This document shows positions 7,176 to 13,738 of a stretch of 20,797 bases of DNA, piece by piece. Numbering within the stretch: the stretch's first letter is position 1; every line of letters starts with the position of its first letter. A program made the translations under genes and the position numbers. The notes beneath the pieces are model-generated. The model was not told the DNA's origin. It did not search any database and was given only the letters and a program-made list of their open reading frames with translations. Origin of the DNA: CANHEE01 sp049316985 (lineage in GTDB: Bacteria > Bacteroidota > Bacteroidia > Chitinophagales > Saprospiraceae); the NCBI GenBank assembly GCA_049316985.1, contig JBMOJB010000054.1:1-20797 (forward strand), given 5' to 3'.

Positions 7176-8779
7176 TTTACTTTAATTTTTTTGTCATTAG
7201 TAATAATAATTCGACTCCAGGCGTCTTCAGCTTTCAGGTTCAAGCCACCATAGGATGCCATAATTCCACCCACGGATTGTATAAATGCCACGAATGAAAA
7301 TGCAAGCATACCCCATGTTCTCTGAGCAGAAAAAGTGAGTTCACTTTCAGCAGTGAAATACCGCCTTTCCACATATACGCCTATCACTGTGATCAAAAAT
7401 ACAAAGCAGTAAGCGATCAAGGGTTTTACAAATGGATTCAAAAAGCCTTTTACCGCTGTTTTGGCCGTCGGAATGTAAGGGATGGTTTTTTTAGCTAAAG
7501 CCAATAAGAAGGCATAAAAAAATACCGGCCAGCAGGAATATTTCAAGATCATTCCTCGCCAATGGAATCCGCGTTCGGTTGATGGATCACAAAGGAATTT
7601 CTGTGCGTATGCATAAATGCATACTGCAAGAAATAAAATTATTGAACCACGGGATAAGAATTCAATAAAATCCATATTCCCAATCGTAATCTTTGTAAAA
7701 AAATAAAATAGCGGAAAAAAAATAAAAAAGGCTGTCACTGTGCCGAAAAGGTAATAAGTGCCTATTGACAAGTACGAGATTCTTTGCCAGAAACTCAGAT
7801 GCTTCAAAGCAAAAGGCATTTCATCAAATAGCAATTCAAAAACACCGCGCGCCCACTTCAACTGTTGCTTGCAGAAAGAAGCAAAGTCCTCTGGCACCAA
7901 GCCGCGACTCACTATCACAGGATTATAGATTGACTTCCAGCCTTTGGCATGAATGCGGATTGAAGTCTGCAGGTCCTCAGCCAGTCCTTGGGCATGTCCA
8001 CCAATACTTTCAAGCGCTTTTCTTCTAAAAGTACAATTTGCGCCGATCGCTACTGCTCCGCCGTAACCAAACAGACCCATTTGGGTGGGGCCATAAAAAG
8101 TGTAGGTTTGTTCTGCTGCGCCCTTCGCCGTGAAGGATCTGTACATATTGTAATAGCCTTGACTCACTTGCACAAATCCAATTTGTTCGTCTTTAAAAAA
8201 GCCCAGCGTCTGGTCCAGGAAATTAGGAAAGACGATGTGATCGGGATCAAGAATTAGAATGAAATCTTCTTTTGTTCGCTTAAGCGCCTCATTTACTTTT
8301 CCGGCTTTTGCTCCCGGCAGATTTGCCAGATTAAACCAAATAAGCCCATGTTGTTCTGCCAAATCCTTGAAGGCGGGATCTTCGGTGCTGTCGAGAAAAT
8401 ACGTTGTATGCGGATAATTAAGGTTTTGCAGGGCTTTGAAAGTGTTTTCAAACATGGACAAAGGTTCTCCCGGTGCAGCGGTAGTAAAAATGGCTACAGA
8501 TAAACCTTTGTCGGGAATAGGAACATCGGGTGGCTTGCTTATTTTCAAGTAATTTACCCAAATAAGTATAATTCTTGCCATCCCATACCAGAAAAACATA
8601 CTAAGCACTACATATAAAAATAGGTTTCCAATATGGTCTTCCCGAAACCACCATTCTGCCAGGTTTACCATACTCAATATGCCGGCAAGTGCAAACACCA
8701 GCAAAACAAATCGGTCGATTTGTGTTACCGCAGGTGGAGCACTAAATTTCCAGAGATGATTTCTCAGCCGGGTATTCAT
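7172..8779 (-). CDS. Cellulose-synthase-like membrane glycosyltransferase (GT2)
   Basis: The 535-residue protein has the architecture of a processive inner-membrane polysaccharide synthase. Two N-terminal membrane segments (about 23-45 and 52-76) precede a cytosolic GT-A domain (about 90-330), followed by roughly five further membrane segments (about 335-510). Catalytic motifs are in order: D130 in FLDSTED, the metal-binding DPDH (D178, D180), the general-base motif AED (267-269, equivalent to TED) and QQLKW (305-309), a variant of QxxRW with Lys for Arg. PYIPTAKTAVKG near 434-445 resembles the gating-loop region of BcsA. There is no PilZ domain, so control by direct c-di-GMP binding as in BcsA is not expected. 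It starts 3 bases after the upstream outer-membrane gene. It probably polymerises and translocates the polymer; the sugar donor is unknown. Confidence 0.9.
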   Translation of the reverse strand: MNTRLRNHLWKFSAPPAVTQIDRFVLLVFALAGILSMVNLAEWWFREDHIGNLFLYVVLSMFFWYGMARIILIWVNYLKISKPPDVPIPDKGLSVAIFTTAAPGEPLSMFENTFKALQNLNYPHTTYFLDSTEDPAFKDLAEQHGLIWFNLANLPGAKAGKVNEALKRTKEDFILILDPDHIVFPNFLDQTLGFFKDEQIGFVQVSQGYYNMYRSFTAKGAAEQTYTFYGPTQMGLFGYGGAVAIGANCTFRRKALESIGGHAQGLAEDLQTSIRIHAKGWKSIYNPVIVSRGLVPEDFASFCKQQLKWARGVFELLFDEMPFALKHLSFWQRISYLSIGTYYLFGTVTAFFIFFPLFYFFTKITIGNMDFIEFLSRGSIILFLAVCIYAYAQKFLCDPSTERGFHWRGMILKYSCWPVFFYAFLLALAKKTIPYIPTAKTAVKGFLNPFVKPLIAYCFVFLITVIGVYVERRYFTAESELTFSAQRTWGMLAFSFVAFIQSVGGIMASYGGLNLKAEDAWSRIIITNDKKIKVK

Positions 8780-8782
8780 TGG

Positions 8783-10318
8783 TTAGCGTATATAATGTAA
8801 GGATAGACATAACAGATTTCTGCTGTAAAAAAAAGTTTCCTGATTGATGTATTTCAATGAAGCATCAAAGTGAGTAGTAAACTTGTAATTTACATTGGCT
8901 TGTATTTCATAAGGATTGAATCTTACTTTCGAATATTTTTTCTCGATACCGATTTCATCATTTTTATTTTTTTCAAGATAAAGATAAGGATTATCACAAA
9001 CTGCATAAAAACCATAGTTGGCTTTAATGCCAATTTCAAGCTTGGTTAATGGACGATAATTCATCATCAATAAAGCTGTATTTACCAACTGATTTTGAGG
9101 GGTAAAATACGGATTGAAAACGCCTGCTATTTGCATGCCATCAGTATATTGATTGACCAATGTAAATAGTGGCAATATCGATTCGAATACATTGTTTTTC
9201 GAATTCGAATAACTGATCCCAATTCCATATTGCATGTTGAACTTGTTTTTAGGATTGGGCTTGCTAATTCCCCAAGCTCCAACGGAATGGATTGAATTGT
9301 TGTCGTCAAAAAATTGCAGATTATATCCGGCATGAAACAAGAACCGCTTTACGTGTTCGGATTCTACATTAAAAAAAGCGTTATTTTGAGCAAGTGCTAG
9401 TGAGGTGCTTTGTAATGTACCCAAATAGGGTGAACGATTCAATCCAGCGTTGATTCGACTCTTTTTGTCTGGATTGTGCTTTAGCTCCAGGTTGCCGTTC
9501 CAGTTTGTTTTTGCGATAAAGTTCTTATATATTCCGATGGAGAGTATTGCACTTAATCGGTATTTCCCCAGTAAAAAATTATTGGATAGGTTTGCTTCCA
9601 AAGTATTCTGGGCAGGTGTAAAATTTGCATTGCTGATTGATAGCTTTGGGTTATAAAACCATGATTTGAATTGTTCGATGGATATTTGTTCACTCAAAAC
9701 CTTCATAGGCTGGCTATCACTTTGAAAGTCGACATTGCTTTTGAGATGTGTCTTGCTGATTAAATTAATTTTTTTCTCCAATTCCTGCGTAATGTAAGTG
9801 CCCGGATAATATTGCTTAATCAATTCTACTATGGTTTTTGCCTCCTTGATTTTCCCGTACCAGAATAAAATATTTGCCTGGAGCAATAATGCTTCAACGC
9901 TTGCTTTTCCATGGGCTCTAATCTCCTTTATCAGTTCTAAAGCGGTATTGGTCCGCCCTGATTCGTAAGACATGCGTGCAAAGTCCAGCTTTAAATTATA
10001 ATCTTCGGGTGCCAGGTCAATTGCTCTTTTAAATAGAGAAGCAGATAAAGCCTCATGATGATTCCAATGTGCAACCTGAGCATAAAGCCAGATGGTTTCG
10101 AGGTCTTTCTGGTGTTTTTGATAATAGCTGGCCAGCAATATTTCTGCTTTAGTGTAATTCTTTTGAGTTATGTGCTTTTTGGCTTGTTGAACTGCGTTTT
10201 CTTTGGATTTTGTTTGCGCCGCAAGTGTATTGAACATCAGTGTGCAACAAATTGTCAATAATAATACACGTTTGCATAATTGAAACAGGTCTCGTTTTTT
10301 GATTGTCTTTTGGGTCAT
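8783..10318 (-). CDS. TPR plus outer-membrane beta-barrel export protein
   Basis: The first gene of the operon encodes 511 residues. A signal peptide ends near LAAQ (residues 32-35). Residues about 40-190 are helical repeats of the tetratricopeptide type, with recurring A/G/Y spacing (for example KNYTKAEILLASYYQ, ALSASLFKRAIDLAPED and GRTNTALELIKEI). Residues about 195-511 are rich in alternating aromatic/polar strands and turns and end in LCLSLHYIR, as expected of an outer-membrane beta-barrel. TPR-plus-barrel proteins serve as scaffold and pore in synthase-dependent polysaccharide secretion (BcsC, PgaA, the AlgK/AlgE pair), and the YaiO family has a similar build. Together with the adjacent synthase, this predicts export of the polymer across the outer membrane. 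The role is inferred from architecture and context, not from a diagnostic motif. Confidence 0.78.
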   Translation of the reverse strand: MTQKTIKKRDLFQLCKRVLLLTICCTLMFNTLAAQTKSKENAVQQAKKHITQKNYTKAEILLASYYQKHQKDLETIWLYAQVAHWNHHEALSASLFKRAIDLAPEDYNLKLDFARMSYESGRTNTALELIKEIRAHGKASVEALLLQANILFWYGKIKEAKTIVELIKQYYPGTYITQELEKKINLISKTHLKSNVDFQSDSQPMKVLSEQISIEQFKSWFYNPKLSISNANFTPAQNTLEANLSNNFLLGKYRLSAILSIGIYKNFIAKTNWNGNLELKHNPDKKSRINAGLNRSPYLGTLQSTSLALAQNNAFFNVESEHVKRFLFHAGYNLQFFDDNNSIHSVGAWGISKPNPKNKFNMQYGIGISYSNSKNNVFESILPLFTLVNQYTDGMQIAGVFNPYFTPQNQLVNTALLMMNYRPLTKLEIGIKANYGFYAVCDNPYLYLEKNKNDEIGIEKKYSKVRFNPYEIQANVNYKFTTHFDASLKYINQETFFYSRNLLCLSLHYIR

Positions 10319-10375
10319 AAATCTCGTTTGGTATAATCAGTTACATTGAGAGTAAGTTTCAAACTTTAGTAATAG

Positions 10376-10383
10376 CAAAACTA
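10376..10383 (-). promoter_or_regulatory. Candidate -7 element for the polysaccharide operon
   Basis: Read on the minus strand this is TAGTTTTG, matching the Bacteroidota -7 consensus TAnnTTTG. Transcription would start near 10370, leaving a leader of about 50 bases before the ATG at 10318. No convincing TTG appears at the -33 distance, so this is a weak call based on one element. Confidence 0.35.
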
Positions 10384-10522
10384 CGAATTTAGGATTTGCA
10401 GAATGTAGTAATTTCTAAGTAGTCTTAAATTTTTTATTTTAGGTTGCAGACGACTGTAGGATAAAGTTGAAAATGTGCTTTTATATCTTGACCAGGTTTT
10501 TTCATTTAGCAGTTTACAATAT

Positions 10523-10530
10523 TATTTTTG
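10523..10530 (+). promoter_or_regulatory. Candidate -7 element for the sigma-factor gene
   Basis: TATTTTTG fits TAnnTTTG. The start point would be near 10537, about 100 bases before the ATG at 10639. The -33 region holds only a T-rich stretch without a clear TTG, so the match may be chance in AT-rich sequence. The 320 bases between the divergent polysaccharide operon and the sigma gene hold no other feature I can support. Confidence 0.3.
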
Positions 10531-10638
10531 TAAGAAAAATGAACGTAATTCATACTCAAACCCGGTTGCTCCGTAATATATTGAGACTTAAATTTGATTT
10601 TTCCTAAAGATTATTCTATTATTGCATGCATTAACATT

Positions 10639-11223
10639 ATGGAACAACATCTTCATCCGATAACTGCAGAACAAGCCTTGCGATTTGAGCAGGAATTGCT
10701 GCCACATGCTGACTCGCTATTTAATTTTGCGATGCATCTTACCGGTTATAAGGAAGAAGACTCCAATGACCTGGTTCAGGATGCCTATTTCAAAGCGCTA
10801 CGCTTTATGGATAAGTACGAGACGGGAACTAATCCTAAAGCATGGTTGTTCACAATATTGAAAAATGCGTTTATCAACGAATATCGGAAAAAGGTCAAAC
10901 AGCCCACTAAGGTAGATTACGAAGAAATTGCGCATTATCACCATGATGAAGAGCATGGTTCCGGATTCATGGATTTGAGGGAGGAAGTGTTTGCCAATTT
11001 GTTAGGGGATGAAGTTTCTAAAGCGATTGGTGATTTGCCGCAGGAATTTCGGACGGTGATTATATTGTGTGATATCGAGGGGTTTTCGTACGAAGAAATT
11101 GCCGGCATTGTAGATATTCCAATTGGTACCGTTCGGTCTCGATTGCATCGGGCGAGAAATCTGCTAAAGGAAAAGTTAAAAATATATGCTGAAGATTTAG
11201 GCTATAAAGATAAACGCTCATAG
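10639..11223 (+). CDS. RNA polymerase sigma factor, sigma-70 family (ECF type)
   Basis: The 194-residue protein has the two-domain build of extracytoplasmic-function sigma factors. Region 2 lies at about residues 20-90 (SNDLVQDAYFKALRF for core binding; NPKAWLFTILKNAFINEYRK for -10 recognition). After an acidic, His-rich linker (HYHHDEEHG), region 4 follows at about 120-180 (LPQEFRTVIILCDIEGFSYEEIAG, then GTVRSRLHRARNLLKEKL, the helix-turn-helix for -35 recognition). The frame opens 15 codons earlier with a TTG at 10594; the ATG at 10639 is preferred because MEQHLHP begins at a standard codon and the upstream residues add nothing to the fold. A small anti-sigma-like gene follows 185 bases downstream, suggesting a control pair. 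A 6-base hairpin (TCACGC/GCGTGA, 11253-11269) lies between them. Its target genes are unknown. Confidence 0.92.
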   Translation: MEQHLHPITAEQALRFEQELLPHADSLFNFAMHLTGYKEEDSNDLVQDAYFKALRFMDKYETGTNPKAWLFTILKNAFINEYRKKVKQPTKVDYEEIAHYHHDEEHGSGFMDLREEVFANLLGDEVSKAIGDLPQEFRTVIILCDIEGFSYEEIAGIVDIPIGTVRSRLHRARNLLKEKLKIYAEDLGYKDKRS

Positions 11224-11408
11224 TAAGCATTTTCAATTCAATTGAATTACTTTCACGCCAGTCGCGTGATTGATTAAGATAAAATTATTTTCTAATATGC
11301 TGGGAATATTAAATTCAAAGGGAACTTATTTTACCATGAAACTCAAGATAGATGGTAGTAAGTGCTTTTTGAGGAGCAATGTAGACCTTCAGCACAAAAA
11401 ATGTTGTC

Positions 11409-11651
11409 ATGTCGCATCTTAACAATCATCAGGAATTGTACCAAATGGTAAGCATGTACCTCGACAATGCGCTTAGCGCAGACGAACAAACTGCTCTAAT
11501 GCAAGAAATCAACTCCAATCCTCTTTCCCTAGAATTGCTCTCTAACGAACAAAATTTTCGCGATTTTGTAAAAAGCCGAATTCAGCGATGTGCCGCTTCT
11601 CCTGCACTAATTCAAGCCATAAAGGAAAAAGTCAGAATAGCCCCTGCTTGA
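11409..11651 (+). CDS. Small anti-sigma-factor-like protein
   Basis: The 80-residue soluble, helical protein lies downstream of the ECF sigma gene on the same strand. Its layout (QMVSMYLDNALSADEQTAL, an acidic middle, then FRDFVKSRIQR and a C-terminal amphipathic helix) resembles the N-terminal sigma-binding domain of small anti-sigma factors, in which the phrase 'YLDNxLSxxE' is frequent. The HxxxCxxC zinc site of the ZAS type is absent: there is a single Cys near residue 61. It has no membrane segment, so if it binds the sigma factor it does so in the cytoplasm and is unlikely to relay a signal across the membrane. The stop lies 9 bases from the convergent YceI-like gene, with no terminator seen between. 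Role inferred from position and composition. Confidence 0.6.
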   Translation: MSHLNNHQELYQMVSMYLDNALSADEQTALMQEINSNPLSLELLSNEQNFRDFVKSRIQRCAASPALIQAIKEKVRIAPA

Positions 11652-11660
11652 TTGCATTAT

Positions 11661-12272
11661 TTAGTTAGTCAAATTGACTTCTTTTCGAAAAGTCATTGAG
11701 ATTTGTAAGCGTGTATTTCTCTGATTTTTTATTCCCCATTCTATCAAGTCAAAAGTTATAGGCTCGCAAACCATTGTGATTGATGACCCTGCGAATTGAA
11801 TATTGGCTGCGCATTGTATTGGCCTGATTAGATTGGCTATTTTCAAATCAATATTTAAGCGGTAATTAAAAGTTGGATTGTTTTCCACCCGTTCTATTTT
11901 AGTTAAAATACCCCTTGAAATTGGGAATTCATCGGTATGAAACACCAGCGTGTCTCTTAGGTAGCCCTCAATTTCCGGTGTTTTTGTATCTTTTTGATTG
12001 GATAAGTGTAGATCAGAAAGGCTGAGTTCAAAATCTCCTGCCGCAAGAATGCCATCCAGCACTGATATTTTCCCTCCGTACAGCGGAACAGCCACCACAA
12101 TTTTTTGTCCATTGAAGTTCATTGTCCATTCACTTTTTGAAGCAAGTATATCTATAGCATAAATAGAGCTTATACCCGGTGTTGTCTCGATTTTAGAAGT
12201 GGCAGTGGTTTTGTCACGCTTACAGGAAAGCAATGCAACGACAAATATAAAAAGTGTTAATCTGAGCATCAT
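11661..12272 (-). CDS. YceI-like lipoprotein
   Basis: The product of about 203 residues begins with a lipoprotein signal peptide ending LLSC (Cys17), so the mature protein is lipid-anchored on the periplasmic side. The remainder fits the YceI-like fold, a lipocalin-like beta-barrel that in known members holds a polyisoprenoid or similar lipid: IYAIDILASKSEWTM, GGKISVLDGILAAGDFELSLSDL, and later a strand-rich half with LRDTLVFHTDEFPISRGILT and LNIDLKIANLIRPIQ. The frame extends to a TTG at 12296, but ATG codons at 12272 and 12269 give a standard lipoprotein start. It stands alone between the convergent sigma/anti-sigma pair and a repeat-rich spacer. No function can be assigned beyond the fold family. 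Confidence 0.75.
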   Translation of the reverse strand: MMLRLTLFIFVVALLSCKRDKTTATSKIETTPGISSIYAIDILASKSEWTMNFNGQKIVVAVPLYGGKISVLDGILAAGDFELSLSDLHLSNQKDTKTPEIEGYLRDTLVFHTDEFPISRGILTKIERVENNPTFNYRLNIDLKIANLIRPIQCAANIQFAGSSITMVCEPITFDLIEWGIKNQRNTRLQISMTFRKEVNLTN

Positions 12273-12358
12273 TGGCAATTTTAAAATTCGGAACAATATC
12301 CTAATAATGGCTGTATGTTGAATATGTGGGTAATTGATTTTTTAAAGCTTTTTGCAAT

Positions 12359-12390
12359 TAAATTTGAAAATTTGAAGGTTTGAAAATTTG
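12359..12390. repeat. AT-rich octamer tandem repeat
   Basis: Four octamers follow in a row: TAAATTTG, AAAATTTG, AAGGTTTG, AAAATTTG. Strings of this 'AAAATTTG' type are common in intergenic DNA of Bacteroidota. I see no coding potential. The whole spacer 12273-12684 holds only this repeat, a hairpin, a tiny open frame and a second repeat. Confidence 0.6.
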
Positions 12391-12401
12391 ATAATACTTA
12401 G

Positions 12402-12426
12402 ATCAACTTCGTTGATATTATTAGTT
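12402..12426 (+). terminator. Hairpin followed by a T run, no obvious gene upstream
   Basis: ATCAAC (12402-12407) and GTTGAT (12411-12416) make a 6-base stem with a TTC loop, followed after ATTATTAG by TTTTTT. It has the form of a plus-strand terminator, but the nearest plus-strand gene ends at 11651 and the intervening DNA is on the minus strand. It may be a relic, the end of an unrecognised RNA, or chance. Confidence 0.3.
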
Positions 12427-12490
12427 TTTTCCTAGTCTTCCGGACAATATGGAATATTTCTATAATTCTATCACAAACCTTTGATTATCT

Positions 12491-12559
12491 ATGAAAAAGG
12501 GCCGCGAAGCTGAAAAAGAACAGGCAGCTAAGCCAATAAAGACTCCGAAGAAGTCCTAA
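12491..12559 (+). CDS. Possible 22-residue basic peptide
   Basis: An ATG opens a 22-codon frame, MKKGREAEKEQAAKPIKTPK plus KS, ending in TAA. The composition is strongly Lys/Glu/Ala with two proline-containing basic patches, unlike random translation of the AT-rich spacer around it. From memory, short Lys/Ala/Glu-rich peptides of this style occur in other Bacteroidota, which hints at a real small gene, but I cannot verify this. No clear promoter or ribosome-binding site precedes it. Confidence 0.3.
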   Translation: MKKGREAEKEQAAKPIKTPKKS

Positions 12560-12561
12560 GT

Positions 12562-12607
12562 ATTATCAAATTTTTCCTGCTAACGGCAGGCAGGCAAATT
12601 ATCAAAT
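12562..12607. repeat. Hairpin repeat flanked by 10-base direct repeats
   Basis: ATTATCAAAT occurs at 12562-12571 and again at 12598-12607. Between them lies CCTGC-TAACG-GCAGG (12576-12590), a small stem-loop, followed by CAGGCAA. GC-rich 'CCTGCC/GGCAGG' inverted repeats of this type are dispersed in many Bacteroidota intergenic regions. It lies right after the tiny open frame and stands out from the AT-rich surroundings. Confidence 0.5.
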
Positions 12608-12684
12608 CATGAAATTTGAATGTATCTAACTCAAATAACCTAAAATTACCCCACATTCAACATGGAGCCCTAATAATCGATGGC

Positions 12685-12721
12685 AAAAAAAAATGCTACT
12701 CCATATTGGAATAGCATTTTT
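12685..12721 (-). terminator. Rho-independent terminator of the NlpC/P60 gene
   Basis: Read on the minus strand, a 15-base stem with one mismatch (AAAAATGCTATTCCA pairing with TGGAGTAGCATTTTT, loop ATA) is followed by a run of T formed by the A tract at 12685-12693. It begins 20 bases after the stop of the NlpC/P60 gene, which it should terminate. Confidence 0.85.
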
Positions 12722-12740
12722 GGTTCGATTAAAAAGCTTT

Positions 12741-13280
12741 TCAGCTATTTTTCTTGGTTTCTGTGCCGATGACATCACGTGCAAACAATACACGTTTCCT
12801 CCAATAATCGGAGGAATTGATGTTCTCAACCACGACACCGCGGGAGTTTGTGCTATGAACAACGGTAATTATACCTTTGTTGTTCTTTACTACCAAAGCT
12901 ACGTGATTAATTCTCTTTTTCCTACCGAAAAAGACAAGATCACCGGCCTGTGCGTCTTCCAGACTCACCCTTTTTCCAAGACTAGCTTGTGAGGTGGATC
13001 CATGTGCAATACGGTAACCGTATTTACTCAAGATAAAGCTGGTAAAACCTGAGCAGTCAAATCCTACTTTTGGATTAGTACTGGCATAACGATAACGTGT
13101 CCCAACATAAGTTTTGGCATTATCGATAATGTTTGATCTCAGATCTACAACAGCAGCATTAGTTTCAGAGGGTTTTACAACCGTCGTGCTGCTTTCAGCC
13201 CTACGCACGACAGTACACGAAATCGTTAAGAATAATGTTGGCAAAGCCAGCATTATTATCTTGACAGCGTTTTTTGTCAT
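12741..13280 (-). CDS. NlpC/P60 family cell-wall peptidase, lipoprotein
   Basis: The 179-residue protein has a lipoprotein-type signal ending LTISC (Cys22), a linker to about residue 48, and an NlpC/P60 domain to about residue 170. Family members cleave peptide bonds in peptidoglycan stem peptides, often between D-Glu and the diamino acid. The catalytic Cys76 sits in FDCSGF, the His126 in INHVALVV and the third residue His142 in VVHSTN. AGDLVFFGR is another family signature. All three catalytic residues are present, so it should be active. It resembles Spr/MepS-type endopeptidases used in cell-wall growth. A terminator follows its stop and no gene shares its transcript, so it is probably a single-gene unit. 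Confidence 0.93.
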   Translation of the reverse strand: MTKNAVKIIMLALPTLFLTISCTVVRRAESSTTVVKPSETNAAVVDLRSNIIDNAKTYVGTRYRYASTNPKVGFDCSGFTSFILSKYGYRIAHGSTSQASLGKRVSLEDAQAGDLVFFGRKKRINHVALVVKNNKGIITVVHSTNSRGVVVENINSSDYWRKRVLFARDVIGTETKKNS

Positions 13281-13738
13281 TTATAGGATGTGTTTTGTAT
13301 CGAACTGCCCTTTGGCAATCGAAGATGAAAATATGCTTGAAGATAGTCAATATCCTCCTAAAAACGAAAGACATATGCAATTTTTTCGTCACATTTTTTC
13401 GCTAAAACACAAGAAAGTCTTGAATTAGGGATAACGAAAAAGTAAGTAAAAGTGATTATTTACCGGTGGAATTAGAAAAAACCGCTTCAATTGCGTTGAT
13501 AGTACAGATACTTAATTACCCATTAAGACTGCAAAGATGGGTATTTTATTTTAAAGAACCAAAATTTTAACTATTCTTTATTGAAAAATACAAAATTAAT
13601 AATGTTGAATAAAATTTAATACACACATTATCAGTTAATTACGATATGTTAAAATTATGAAATAAAAATAAGGCCTTCCTAAACTTAACTATATTTTAAC
13701 ATTGCCAAGTGTAGCGTTTTAGATTTGCAACTGGTTTT
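13281..13738. other. Intergenic region without recognised genes
   Basis: This stretch of 458 bases lies upstream of the NlpC/P60 gene and downstream of the GH92 gene, both on the minus strand. It is AT-rich, especially from 13550 on. The one structure I see is a 7-base stem, TACCCAT (13517-13523) with ATGGGTA (13537-13543) and a 13-base loop, followed on the plus strand by TTTTATTTTA. The stem is weak and no gene is placed for it to serve. No TAnnTTTG element was found upstream of 13280. Confidence 0.5.

Larger units (their letters stand above)
3225..10318 (-). other. Six-gene exopolysaccharide synthesis and export operon
   Basis: Six genes run in one direction with gaps of 3 and 5 bases and overlaps of 4, about 16 and 1 base, so they are almost certainly one transcript with coupled translation. 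In order they encode an outer-membrane TPR/barrel protein, a GT2 synthase, RfbF, RfbG, an SDR epimerase/reductase and a GH26 hydrolase. The transcript would start upstream of 10318 and end at the bidirectional terminator at 3184-3220. The gene set covers precursor supply, polymerisation, outer-membrane passage and trimming of one polymer. The operon structure is seen directly; the single-pathway role is inferred. Confidence 0.85.

Noticed and set aside
10594..10638. Upstream extension of the sigma factor from a TTG codon
   Set aside because: The ATG at 10639 is a standard start, and the 15 extra residues match nothing expected of sigma region 2.
12273..12296. Upstream extension of the YceI-like lipoprotein from a TTG codon
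   Set aside because: It would place eight extra residues before an otherwise standard lipoprotein signal peptide that starts at ATG 12272 or 12269.
12359..12607. Repeat-rich spacer considered as a CRISPR array
   Set aside because: Units are short, adjacent and without unique spacers, so this is not a CRISPR array.
13114..13428. 104-codon plus-strand frame crossing the start of the NlpC/P60 gene
   Set aside because: It overlaps the lipoprotein signal and catalytic domain in antisense and has no domain of its own.
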